Below, piece after piece: positions 14,195-22,085 of a stretch of 22,938 nucleotides of DNA. Within the stretch, counting starts at the first letter, position 1. Every line of letters begins with the position of its first letter. The translations under genes and the position numbers were made by a program. Under the pieces are notes generated by a model. That model did no database searches. It was not told the origin of the DNA and saw nothing but the letters and a program-made list of their open reading frames with translations. Origin of the DNA: JAJFUE01 sp039683515 (GTDB lineage Bacteria; Sumerlaeota; Sumerlaeia; MVZB01); assembly GCA_039683515.1 (NCBI GenBank), contig JBDKRG010000012.1, positions 1 through 22,938 of the forward strand, in the 5' to 3' direction.

Positions 14195-16996
14195 ATGAAC
14201 GTGAACACGCTTCGAACCGTGGCTGCGGCGTGCCTGTTGGCGCTCGTGGCCGGCCATGCGCTGGCGAAGGATGTCTTCATCTCGATCCCCGTCCGCGAGC
14301 TGACGATCACCGAGGGGGAACTGCCCGACGAGGAATCGTTGATGACGTACATGTATGGCTTCGGGGGGGGCGAGGGGCCGATTGTCACGCTCGGCGGCGC
14401 GGGCGAGGCTTACCTCGTGATGCCGATGCCCGGGCGGATGATGCGGCGCCCCGACGGCGAAAGCAGGCCGGCGCTGACGCTGGTCGCCCGCGTCCCGCAG
14501 GGCCAGGCCGTTTCCGGGCGGATCACGTTCCCGAAGAACTACCGCGGGCTGGAGCAGAAAATCGTTCAGTTCAAGGCGCCGGACGACACCGGGCGCCCGG
14601 CCGACGCCGAGGTCCAGTTCCAGCGCGCGCGGGAGCGGCATTACAGCGACTTGGCCGGCCGCGGGCTGCCGGGCCGGACGTGGTTCCGGCGCCAGGCCGC
14701 GCTGGCGCGCCAGGAGCGCGTCCGGCTCAAGGACGCGGACACGACCGAGTCGCGCGAGTTCGACGAGATGCAGCAGATGATGCGCATGGACGGGCGCGAC
14801 GACCTCGAGGAATCGTACGAGCTGATGACCGGCGGGCGCGCCATCGAGGAAAACCTGCGGCTCGACCGCGAGCTCCAGGCCGCGGACACCAAGGAGCCGC
14901 TCGTGTCGATCGCCGGCGTCAAGGGGATCACGATCAAGCCCTACGCGTGGGACGCGGTGCTGAGCGGGACATCGCCGGCGCTGGACCCGCTCGCATCGGC
15001 GATCCCGGCCGACCAGCACGCGCTGTTCTTCCCGTCGTACCAGGCGATGGCCGACGTGATGGACGAGGCCGACCGCAACGGCACGCCGATTCTCGACCTC
15101 GTCCAGTCGCGCAGCGTGGATCACATGTCGCGCGACCGCTACCAGAAACAGCTGTGCCTGTCGACCGACGCGCTCAGCCGGCTGCTCGGGCCGAAGCTCG
15201 TCAAGTCGGTGGCGTTCACCGGCTCGGACCCGTACCTGCAGGGTGGCTCCGACGCCGCCGTGTTGTTCGAGGCCGCCGATCCCGACGCGCTCGCGGCGCT
15301 GATCGTGGCGCGCCAGGCCGCGGCCGCGCAGTCCGATCCGGCCGCCAAGCCGATCAGCGGCGAGATCGAGGGGGTGCGCTACCAGGGCTTCCGCTCGCCC
15401 GACCGCGCGGTCTGCTCGTACCTGGCCGCCGTGGGCGGCGTCATCGTCGTGAGCAATTCGCCGTTCCAGCTTGGCCAGGTCGTCAAGGCCGCGCAGGGCA
15501 AGCTGCCCACGCTTGCCGCGGCGGGCGAATACAGATTTTTCCGGACCCGCTACACGCGCGGCGACGCCGATGAGTCCGCGCTGCTGATTCTGAGCGACAA
15601 CACGATCCGGCGCTGGTGCGGGCCGAAGTGGCGGATCGCCGCGATGCGGCGGGCGCGGGCGCTCGAGGCGCTTGCGGATCTTCAGGCGCGGCGGATCGAG
15701 CGGCTTGCCGCCGGGAACGCATCGACCCACGGCCTGACGACCGCGGGGGTCGCGTGGACCGGCAACGGCCCGATCTCGGAGACGTGGGGGACGATCGCTT
15801 TCGCCACGCCGATCGCCGAGCTCGACGTCACATCCGCGACCAGGGCCGAGATCGCGGCCTACGACCGGTTCCGCGACATGTACCAGCGCGAGTGGAGTCA
15901 TTATTTCGACCCGATCGCGGTGCGGTTCGGCGTCGCCCCCGGCCGCCTGAGCGCCGACCTGACCGTCATGCCGCTCGTGATGGACAGCGATTACCGCGAG
16001 TTCTCGCAGCTCACCAGCGGCGCGCGCATCAAGAAGGGCGCGGGCGATCCGCACAAGGAATCGCTCCTTCACTTCGTCATGGCGATCAACACGAAGGCGC
16101 CGGCGTTCAACCAATTCGGCGGGATGCTGAGCGGTCAGATCGGCTCGCAGATGGCCAACCCGCTTGGCTGGCTCGGCTCCTCGATCGCGCTTTACGCCGA
16201 CGAGGGGGCGTTCTGGAAGGAGCTCCAGCAGGCGAAGGAGACCGACGATTACTTCGAGAAAAACCTGAGCCGCATCCCGGTGGCCGCCAACTTCGAGGTC
16301 GTCGACCCGCTCAAGCTCGCGACGTTCCTGACGGCGATCCGCTCCTATTCCGACCAGAGCGCGCCGGGCCTGACCCGCTGGGCGACGCTCGAGCACAATG
16401 GCAAGCCATACGTGCAAATCACCGCGCGCGGCGACGACGAGGAAACGAGCGATTCGGCGTGGTCGATCTACTACGCGGCGACTCCCAAGGCGCTGGTCGT
16501 GACGCTGAACGAGCCGCTCATCAAGCGCGCGCTCGAGCGGCAGGGGGCCAAGGCCGCGAGCGGCGCGACGACCGGCTCGCTCGGCTGGCAGGGCCAGAGC
16601 GTCGCCTTGACCGCCCGCTCCGGCGCGCTCGACGTGGCGAAGACGATGCTGCGCGAGCCGTACCAGGATGCGATGCGGAAGGCCGCGTGGTCGAACCTGC
16701 CGATCCTGAACGAGTGGCACCGGCTCTTCCCGGACGAGTCGCCGGTGGCGTTCCACGAGCGGGTCGCGGGCTGCCGGCTGCTCGACCCGGCCGGCGGCAG
16801 CTACGTGTGGAACGCGAAGGACCACACGATGGAATCGAGCGTCTACGGCCACCCCGGCCGGCCCAAGAACGGCCCCGAAAGCCCCGCGCCGCTTGCCTCG
16901 GCCAGGGCGCTGGCCATGGGGCTGACGTTCGAGAAAGACGGCCTGCGCGCCCAGGCGAGCCTCGATCGCGCGGCGCAAGGCGCGACGCAAAAATAG
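14195..16996 (+). CDS. large secreted protein of unknown function
   Basis: A 933-residue protein with a clean type I signal peptide (MNVNTLRTVAAACLLALVAG, predicted cut after HALA at residue 24), so it is exported. No transmembrane segment, lipobox or catalytic motif is evident afterwards. Residues about 40-290 are charged and helical (many R/E/D). From about 270 the segments DQHALFFPSYQAMADVMDEA, VAFTGSDPYLQGGSDAAVLF and GGVIVVSNSPFQLGQVVKA recall big DUF3352-like secreted proteins seen in Planctomycetota and Verrucomicrobiota. That resemblance is from memory and unchecked. The ATG at 14195 has GGAGG at 14182-14186 and yields the signal peptide, so the 41-codon upstream extension is discarded. 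It is monocistronic, closed by a strong terminator. Its role, perhaps structural or adhesive, cannot be stated. Confidence 0.85.
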   Translation: MNVNTLRTVAAACLLALVAGHALAKDVFISIPVRELTITEGELPDEESLMTYMYGFGGGEGPIVTLGGAGEAYLVMPMPGRMMRRPDGESRPALTLVARVPQGQAVSGRITFPKNYRGLEQKIVQFKAPDDTGRPADAEVQFQRARERHYSDLAGRGLPGRTWFRRQAALARQERVRLKDADTTESREFDEMQQMMRMDGRDDLEESYELMTGGRAIEENLRLDRELQAADTKEPLVSIAGVKGITIKPYAWDAVLSGTSPALDPLASAIPADQHALFFPSYQAMADVMDEADRNGTPILDLVQSRSVDHMSRDRYQKQLCLSTDALSRLLGPKLVKSVAFTGSDPYLQGGSDAAVLFEAADPDALAALIVARQAAAAQSDPAAKPISGEIEGVRYQGFRSPDRAVCSYLAAVGGVIVVSNSPFQLGQVVKAAQGKLPTLAAAGEYRFFRTRYTRGDADESALLILSDNTIRRWCGPKWRIAAMRRARALEALADLQARRIERLAAGNASTHGLTTAGVAWTGNGPISETWGTIAFATPIAELDVTSATRAEIAAYDRFRDMYQREWSHYFDPIAVRFGVAPGRLSADLTVMPLVMDSDYREFSQLTSGARIKKGAGDPHKESLLHFVMAINTKAPAFNQFGGMLSGQIGSQMANPLGWLGSSIALYADEGAFWKELQQAKETDDYFEKNLSRIPVAANFEVVDPLKLATFLTAIRSYSDQSAPGLTRWATLEHNGKPYVQITARGDDEETSDSAWSIYYAATPKALVVTLNEPLIKRALERQGAKAASGATTGSLGWQGQSVALTARSGALDVAKTMLREPYQDAMRKAAWSNLPILNEWHRLFPDESPVAFHERVAGCRLLDPAGGSYVWNAKDHTMESSVYGHPGRPKNGPESPAPLASARALAMGLTFEKDGLRAQASLDRAAQGATQK

Positions 16997-17017
16997 GCCG
17001 CTTCGGTTCGAGGCGGC
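16997..17017 (+). other. small stem-loop directly after a stop codon
   Basis: GCCGCTTCG (16997-17005), loop GTT, CGAGGCGGC (17009-17017) with one G-T pair. It abuts the stop codon of the secreted-protein gene and precedes the main terminator by 4 bp. It may protect the mRNA 3' end or be part of a double hairpin. Confidence 0.45.
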
Positions 17018-17021
17018 TTAG

Positions 17022-17075
17022 AGGACAGGACACGGTTTCCCCTCCCACCCAGCCGTGTCCTGTCCTTTTTTCTTT
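17022..17075 (+). terminator. rho-independent terminator after the secreted-protein gene
   Basis: A perfect 14-bp inverted repeat: AGGACAGGACACGG (17022-17035) and CCGTGTCCTGTCCT (17053-17066), with a 17-nt loop. It is followed on the plus strand by TTTTTCTTT. It lies 25 bp after the stop codon. This is the clearest terminator of the window. Confidence 0.85.
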
Positions 17076-17112
17076 CGTGAATTTTCGTGGTCCCCATTTC
17101 GTGCCTTTCGTG
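17073..17112. repeat. TTTCGTG short direct repeats
   Basis: Four copies of TTTCGTG at 17073, 17083, 17097 and 17106, irregularly spaced (10, 14 and 9 bp), right behind the terminator and upstream of lysA. No coding function is visible. The remaining bases up to lysA (17113-17217) show nothing further that I can name. Confidence 0.6.
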
Positions 17113-17217
17113 TTTTGAATTTCTGTCTGCATCCGTCCTGTTGCCAACTGTTCCCGGATTCATTACCATATTGGCCGATGACCGTGTCGACCGCCACTTA
17201 GGACGAGCCAAGTCCCC

Positions 17218-18480
17218 ATGCAGTTCCCGATCCCCTTTTCAACCGACGAGAACCTCATTCGCATCGCGGAGAAGTACGGCACGCCGCTCTACGTGCACGA
17301 CGAGGCCTCGTACGAGCGCTGTGCGCGCGAGGCCCTGGCCGCCCCCAACGCCTTCGGCCTTTCCGTCCGCTACGCCATGAAGGCCAACTCGCACCGGGCC
17401 GTCCTGCGCATCTTCGACCGGATGGGCGTCGGCATCGACACGTCGTCGTACTTCGAGGTCAAGCGGGCGCTGGCCGCGGGGATCAAGCCGGCCAGCATCC
17501 AGCTCACGAGCCAGGAAGTCCAGCCGCCCGAGCGGCTGAAGGACCTGCTCGACCTCGGCGTGCAGTACAACGCCACCTCGCTCGAGCAGCTGCGCGTCTT
17601 CGCGTCGATCGAGGGTGCTTCCAAGATCCCGGTCTCGATCCGCGTGAACCCGGGCCTCGGCTCCGGGCACAACAACCGCACCAACACGGCCGGGCGCGGG
17701 GCCTCGTTCGGGATCTGGCACAAGTACCTGCCGCAGGCGATCGACATCGCGCGGGAGCGGGGCATCACGATCGCGCGCCTGCACACGCACGTCGGCTCCG
17801 GGAGCGACTGGCGGGTCTGGCAGAAGGCCGCGCGCCTCACGCTCGACATCGTGCGGCGGCTGCCCGACGTCGACACGGTCAACCTCGGCGGCGGCTACAA
17901 GATCGACCGCGTCCGGCCCGAAAAGTCGATCGACCTCAAGACCGCGTTCAAGCCGGTCAAGGACGCGTTCAAGGAATTCGCGCGCGAGACCGGACGCAAG
18001 CTCAGGCTCGAGATCGAGCCCGGCACGTACCTGGCCGCCAACTCGTGCATCCTGCTGGGCCGCGTCGAGGACATCGTCGACACCGGCGCGAAGGGCTACG
18101 AGTTCCTCAAGATCAACGCGTCGATGACGGAGCTGTTGCGGCCGATGATCTACGGCGCGCACCACCCGATCCGCCTCCTCGGCAAGGGCGAGGAGACCGA
18201 AAAGCCTTACGTCGTCGTCGGGCTCACCTGCGAAAGCGGCGACATCTTCACGCCGACCGAGAAGGACCCCGAGGGGATCGACACGTTCATGCTGCCGCGC
18301 GCCGGGCGCGGCGACATCGTCGCCGTGCTGAGCGCGGGCGCTTACGGCCTGTCGATGAGCGCAAAGAACTACAACTCGCGCCCGATCCCGGCCGAAGTGA
18401 TGATCGCCGCCGACGGCAGCGACCGCCTGATCACCAAGCGGCAGAAGCCCGAAGACATCTGGTCGCGCGAGCTGGATTAA
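17218..18480 (+). CDS. lysA: diaminopimelate decarboxylase
   Basis: A 420-residue fold-type III PLP enzyme that decarboxylates meso-diaminopimelate to L-lysine, the last step of bacterial lysine synthesis, in the cytoplasm. The PLP lysine is K55 (RYAMKANSH). H191 in HTHVGSGSD stacks on the cofactor. LGGGYK (223-228) binds the phosphate. C338-E339-S340-G-D is the substrate/active-site motif of the partner subunit. AYGLSMSAKNYNSRP (375-389) carries the conserved Tyr. The glycine-rich HVGSGS form resembles the E. coli LysA type. One oddity is EPGT (267-270) where EPGR is usual. No other lysine-pathway gene is adjacent. The start ATG is the first good one; the site before it (ACGAGCCAAG) is weak. 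An 82-bp hairpin repeat starts 4 bp after the stop and may end the transcript. Confidence 0.93.
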   Translation: MQFPIPFSTDENLIRIAEKYGTPLYVHDEASYERCAREALAAPNAFGLSVRYAMKANSHRAVLRIFDRMGVGIDTSSYFEVKRALAAGIKPASIQLTSQEVQPPERLKDLLDLGVQYNATSLEQLRVFASIEGASKIPVSIRVNPGLGSGHNNRTNTAGRGASFGIWHKYLPQAIDIARERGITIARLHTHVGSGSDWRVWQKAARLTLDIVRRLPDVDTVNLGGGYKIDRVRPEKSIDLKTAFKPVKDAFKEFARETGRKLRLEIEPGTYLAANSCILLGRVEDIVDTGAKGYEFLKINASMTELLRPMIYGAHHPIRLLGKGEETEKPYVVVGLTCESGDIFTPTEKDPEGIDTFMLPRAGRGDIVAVLSAGAYGLSMSAKNYNSRPIPAEVMIAADGSDRLITKRQKPEDIWSRELD

Positions 18481-18483
18481 ATA

Positions 18484-18565
18484 TTGGAATTTCGGTTCGG
18501 AGTTCAAGCTTCAGCTTGCTTTTCTAACAGGAAAACTGAAGTTTGAACTCCGAACCGAAATTCCG
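18484..18565. repeat. 82-bp hairpin repeat element, copy 2
   Basis: Perfect 22-bp arms at 18486-18507 and 18543-18564, extended after one mismatch by CTTCAG/CTGAAG. It is the same length as the copy at 5393-5474, with a near-identical right arm and the shared inner CAAGCTTCAGCTTGC. It starts 4 bp after the lysA stop. Its perfect arms suggest that it is the younger copy or is kept under selection. Confidence 0.88.
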
Positions 18566-18618
18566 CCCTCTGCGTTCTTTGCCGATCTCCGCTTCTCTGC
18601 GACAAATCTGTTGCGCTT

Positions 18619-18647
18619 TTGCGTGAATTGCCTGTTTTTGCTAAAAT
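18619..18647 (+). promoter_or_regulatory. predicted promoter of acnB
   Basis: TTGCGT (18619-18624), a 17-bp spacer, TAAAAT (18642-18647). The -10 is 5 of 6 to consensus, the -35 only partial. The ATG follows 18 bp later, with GAGGGTGAG as ribosome site. The leader would be very short. The stretch 18574-18605 also contains CTCTGCG/CTTCTCTGCG repeats. Confidence 0.35.
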
Positions 18648-18664
18648 CTGCCCGAGGGTGAGCG

Positions 18665-21301
18665 ATGAACGAGGCTTATCGCAAACACGTTGAGGAACGG
18701 GCGAAATTGGGCATTCCGCCGCTGCCGCTCAACGCCGCGCAGGCGCGGGAGCTGTGCGAACTGATCCAGAGCGGTAGGTCGGGTCTTCGACCCGGATCCG
18801 AACTCCTCGACCTATTAACGAACCGCATCAACCCCGGCGTCGATCCGGCGGCGCAGGTCAAAGCTTCGTTTTTGTCCGACATCGCGCGCGGAAAGATTCA
18901 GACGCCGCTCATTGACCGCCGGCGCGCCGTCGAGCTGCTCGGGGCGATGCTCGGCGGATACAACATCAATCCGCTCATCGAGCTTTTAAACGATCCTGAG
19001 CTTGCGGACGCCGCATCCAAAGCGCTCAGCCACACGATCCTCGTGTTCGACGCGTGGAAAAGCATTTTTGAAATCCGCAATCCGCAATCCGCAATCCGCA
19101 ATCTGATCGGCTCGTGGGCGGCGGCCGAGTGGTTCACGTCGCGGCCGGCGCTTCCGGAGCGCATCGACGCGGTGGTGTTCAAGGTCGACGGCGAGATCAA
19201 TACGGACGATTTCTCGCCGGCGGTCCACGCCGTGAGCCGCGCCGATATCCCGCGGCATGCGCTCGTGATGGGCGAGAAGCGGTTTCCGGACGGGATCGAG
19301 AAGATCGCGGAACTCAAGAAAATGGCCGGCGGGGGCGCCGGCCCCACATCGGTTGCCTTCGTCGGCGATGTGGTCGGCACGGGGAGCTCGCGCAAGTCGG
19401 CGGTCAATTCGCTGCTGTGGCACATCGGCGAGGACATCCCGTTCGTCCCCAACAAGCGGCGCGGCGGGATCGTGCTCGGCGGCGTGATCGCGCCGATTTT
19501 TTTCAACACGCTCGAGGACTCCGGCGCGCTGCCGATCGAGTGCGACGTGACTCAACTAAGCACCGGCCAGCGCATTTCGATCTTCCCCTACGCGGGAAGA
19601 ATCGAAGACGGGAGCGGCAACGTATTATCCACCTTCACGCTCAAGCCCAACACGCTTCCCGACGAATACCGGGCCGGCGGCCGCGTGAATTTGATCATCG
19701 GGAAGACGCTGACGAGCAATGTGCGCGCGGCGGTAGGTCGGGTCTATGACCCGACTCCGGGCGCAAAGAGTCGGGTCACAGACCCGACCTGCCATTTCAT
19801 CGAACCCGCTTTCGTTCACGATGAAGGCGTCGGCTACACGCTCGCCCAAAAAATCGTCGGCCGCGCCTGCGGCGTGGGCGGCATCCACCCGGGGACGAGC
19901 TGCACGCCGGCCGTCACGAGCGTCGGCAGCCAGGACACGACGGGCCCGATGACGCGTAGCGAGATGATCGAGCTGGCGTGCCTCGGGTTCTCGGCCGACC
20001 TCGTCATGCAGTCGTTCTGCCACACGGCCGCCTACCCGACCGACGTCGACCGGCTCACGCACGCCACGCTGCCGGGGTTCGTCACCGAGCGCGGCGGGGT
20101 CTCGCTCAAGCCCGGCGACGGGATCATCCACAGCTGGCTCAACCGCATGCTCCTGCCCGACACGGTCGGCACGGGCGGCGACAGCCACACGCGCTTCCCG
20201 ATCGGGATCAGCTTCCCGGCCGGCTCGGGGCTCGTCGCGTTCGCGGCGGCGCTCGGCGTGATGCCGCTCGAGATGCCCGAGTCGGTGCTCGTGCGGTTCG
20301 AGGGCAAGCTGCGGCCGGGGATCACGCTGCGCGACGTCGTCAACGCGATCCCGTATTTCGCGGCGAAAAAGGGGCTGCTCACGGTCCCGGCCAAGAACAA
20401 GAAGAACGTCTTCAACGGCCGCGTTCTCGAAATCGAGGGACTGCCGGACCTCAAAGTCGAGCAGGCGTTCGAGCTGAGCGACGCCTCCGCCGAGCGCTCG
20501 GCCGCGGCGTGCACGGTCGAGCTCAACATCGAGCCGGTCGCCGAATACCTGCGCAGCAACGTCGCCCTGCTTCAGGCGATGATCGAGGACGGCTACGAGG
20601 ACGCGCGGGCGCTCGAGCGGCGGATTAAAAAAATGCAGGCGTGGCTGGCGAACCCGACCCTCCTGTGCCGCGACCGGAACGCGCGCTTCGCCGAGGTCAT
20701 CGAAATCGATCTGGGCGACATTGCCGAGCCGCTCCTGGCGTGCCCGAACAACCCCGACGACATCCGGCCGCTCGGCGAGGTCGCGGGCGACCCCGTGCAG
20801 GAAGTCTTCATCGGCTCGTGCATGACGAACATCGGCCACTACCGCGCGGCGGCGCGCGTGCTGGAGGCTGGAAAAGATTTTCTTAAATCCGCCGATCGGG
20901 CGATCGGCGTTCCCAGGCTGTGGATCTGCCCGCCGACGCGGATGGACGAGGCGGTCCTGCGCGACGAAGGCGTTTATCGAATCTTCGAGAACCTCGAGAA
21001 CTGCCGGACGGAGATCCCGGGGTGCAGCCTGTGCATGGGCAACCAGGCGCGGCTCGAGCCGGGAACGACGTGCGTCTCGACCTCGACGCGCAACTTCCAG
21101 GGGCGGATGGGCGACAACACGCGCGTCTACCTCGCCGGCGCCGAAGTCGCGGCCGTCGCGGCGATCGTCGGCCGGGTCCCCACGCCGGCCGAATACCGGC
21201 AGGCCGTCGCGAGCCTCGACCCGCTCGCCCCCGAGCTCTACCGGTTCATGAACTTCGACCAGATGTCGGCCGCCCGCTTCCGCCCGCGGCGGCCGACATA
21301 A
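18665..21301 (+). CDS. acnB: aconitate hydratase B (bifunctional 2-methylisocitrate dehydratase family)
   Basis: An 878-residue AcnB that interconverts citrate and isocitrate in the TCA cycle through a 4Fe-4S cluster. It aligns from memory with E. coli AcnB (865 residues) along its whole length: N-terminal HEAT-like domain (YRKHVEERA, LLDLLTNR, GGYNINPLIELL), swivel domain with FKVDGEINTDDFSPA and GDVVGTGSSRKSAVNS, then the catalytic domains. Cluster cysteines are C719 (IGSCMTN), C787 and C790 (GCSLCMGNQAR). TGGDSHTRFP and SVGSQDTTGP are intact, so the enzyme should be active. Three places are unlike the family and are made of repeat DNA: residues about 36-47, 136-147 and 356-377. All keep the frame and fall at loops or domain junctions. 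GAGGGTG precedes the start. It is followed after 49 bp by a membrane protein gene. Confidence 0.96.
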   Translation: MNEAYRKHVEERAKLGIPPLPLNAAQARELCELIQSGRSGLRPGSELLDLLTNRINPGVDPAAQVKASFLSDIARGKIQTPLIDRRRAVELLGAMLGGYNINPLIELLNDPELADAASKALSHTILVFDAWKSIFEIRNPQSAIRNLIGSWAAAEWFTSRPALPERIDAVVFKVDGEINTDDFSPAVHAVSRADIPRHALVMGEKRFPDGIEKIAELKKMAGGGAGPTSVAFVGDVVGTGSSRKSAVNSLLWHIGEDIPFVPNKRRGGIVLGGVIAPIFFNTLEDSGALPIECDVTQLSTGQRISIFPYAGRIEDGSGNVLSTFTLKPNTLPDEYRAGGRVNLIIGKTLTSNVRAAVGRVYDPTPGAKSRVTDPTCHFIEPAFVHDEGVGYTLAQKIVGRACGVGGIHPGTSCTPAVTSVGSQDTTGPMTRSEMIELACLGFSADLVMQSFCHTAAYPTDVDRLTHATLPGFVTERGGVSLKPGDGIIHSWLNRMLLPDTVGTGGDSHTRFPIGISFPAGSGLVAFAAALGVMPLEMPESVLVRFEGKLRPGITLRDVVNAIPYFAAKKGLLTVPAKNKKNVFNGRVLEIEGLPDLKVEQAFELSDASAERSAAACTVELNIEPVAEYLRSNVALLQAMIEDGYEDARALERRIKKMQAWLANPTLLCRDRNARFAEVIEIDLGDIAEPLLACPNNPDDIRPLGEVAGDPVQEVFIGSCMTNIGHYRAAARVLEAGKDFLKSADRAIGVPRLWICPPTRMDEAVLRDEGVYRIFENLENCRTEIPGCSLCMGNQARLEPGTTCVSTSTRNFQGRMGDNTRVYLAGAEVAAVAAIVGRVPTPAEYRQAVASLDPLAPELYRFMNFDQMSAARFRPRRPT
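18772..18794. repeat. palindromic repeat inside acnB, short copy
   Basis: CGGTAGGTCGGGTCT, then TC, then GACCCG. It matches 19731-19753 at all but two positions and forms a CGGGTC/GACCCG hairpin. It is translated as part of SGRSGLRPGSE (about residues 36-46), in a loop where E. coli AcnB has an unrelated sequence (NPPAGEEEF) of similar length. Confidence 0.8.
19072..19103. repeat. 7-bp tandem repeat AATCCGC inside acnB
   Basis: Four full units of AATCCGC at 19072-19099 plus AATC. The 7-bp period does not divide by three, so the peptide EIRNPQSAIRNL reads the unit in successive frames. It replaces the variable linker before SWAAAEWF in the aconitase N-terminal region. Confidence 0.9.
19732..19793. 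repeat. nested palindromic repeat inside acnB, long copy
   Basis: 26-bp arms at 19732-19757 and 19768-19793 with two mismatches and a 10-bp loop. Each arm is itself a hairpin (GTCGGGTC, 3 nt, GACCCGAC). It is translated in frame as about residues 356-377 (RVYDPTPGAKSRVTDPT), an insertion at the junction between the swivel and catalytic domains that is absent from E. coli AcnB. Confidence 0.9.
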
Positions 21302-21350
21302 TTATTGCGTCCGCACTGCGCGCCGGTTCAAATGGCTGCGAAGGATTACC

Positions 21351-22049
21351 ATGCGGCCATTCAGACCAGTATCCGTACACCGTTATCTGCCGCTTTTCCT
21401 CGGCGTTGCCGCTTATGCGATTTTGGGGACATGCAGGGGCCTTTTGCCGCGTCCGCATTCGATCTATTGGATGATCGGAATCGTGTGGACCATCTCGGTC
21501 GGGTTCCTTTGGTTGTATTCGCGCTGGAACGGGCCGGTCCCTCTCAGGCGCATTGGCGACGAAATCAGGATCATCCCCCACTACCGCGGTCTGGTTGCCA
21601 GGGGACTGTTCTCGCCACGACAGATGGCCCCAATTTACAGTTTCTATGCTCTCACGCTGATCGCCACGTTTCTGATTCGCGGCGAGTTGTTTCTGTTATT
21701 CCTCATCTGGGGGACTCCGGGGTATTTCGGCCTGGTCGCCACATACATCCGCGTGCGTCTCAAAAAGTTGTTGCGGCCGATTGCCGTTGCCCAAGCGGTT
21801 TTCTGGGGCGCGATTTATCTGTGGATGCCCGTGATCATCTGGTTTCTCATCCGCATGATAGCCCTGATTCTCGATTTGACATCTTTAAGCATAACGGCCC
21901 TCGTCTTTTTCTATAGCATGAGCATGGCGCTTTTTTTCCTGGCCCTCTACGTGCCGATCCGCTACACCATTCCCTCTTACAGGCGTGCCCTGCGAGAGAT
22001 CGAGGCCCTGAAGCGCGAGAAGGGCGCCGCCTGCGCGGCCGAACTTTAG
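21351..22049 (+). CDS. small polytopic membrane protein of unknown function
   Basis: A 232-residue protein with about six hydrophobic segments: residues 12-31, 39-56, 94-110, 112-133, 143-172 and 178-202. It ends in a charged cytoplasmic-looking tail (RRALREIEALKREKG). The loop between segments 2 and 3 (about 60-92) is basic and should be cytoplasmic. No enzyme or transporter motif is recognisable. AAGGA at 21341-21345 supports the start. It follows acnB by 49 bp and precedes a lipoprotein gene by 36 bp, so the three may be co-transcribed. Its base composition looks less GC-rich than acnB and lysA, which may mean a different origin or weak constraint. Confidence 0.78.
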   Translation: MRPFRPVSVHRYLPLFLGVAAYAILGTCRGLLPRPHSIYWMIGIVWTISVGFLWLYSRWNGPVPLRRIGDEIRIIPHYRGLVARGLFSPRQMAPIYSFYALTLIATFLIRGELFLLFLIWGTPGYFGLVATYIRVRLKKLLRPIAVAQAVFWGAIYLWMPVIIWFLIRMIALILDLTSLSITALVFFYSMSMALFFLALYVPIRYTIPSYRRALREIEALKREKGAACAAEL

Positions 22050-22085
22050 CCTTGCTGTTTTGGGCGGTTTGAATATCCTTGACCC

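Noticed and set aside
13996..14388. N-terminal extension of the serpin open frame
   Set aside because: The extra residues have no serpin similarity and run through the divergent promoter region and the start of the secreted-protein gene. The ATG at 13995 starts at the expected first helix.
14018..16990. A 990-codon open frame on the minus strand opposite the secreted-protein gene
   Set aside because: It is rich in Arg/Ala/Gly/His in a way typical of an antisense frame in GC-rich DNA. It has no recognisable domain and overlaps both the signal-peptide gene and the divergent promoter region.
17073..17112. Possible CRISPR-like array from the TTTCGTG units
   Set aside because: The units are only 7 bp with irregular 2-7 bp gaps. 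There are no spacers of CRISPR size and no cas gene.
19731..19793. Frameshift or pseudogene interpretation of the acnB insertion
   Set aside because: The frame is open across the insertion, and all downstream aconitase motifs, including C719, C787 and C790, follow in the same frame.
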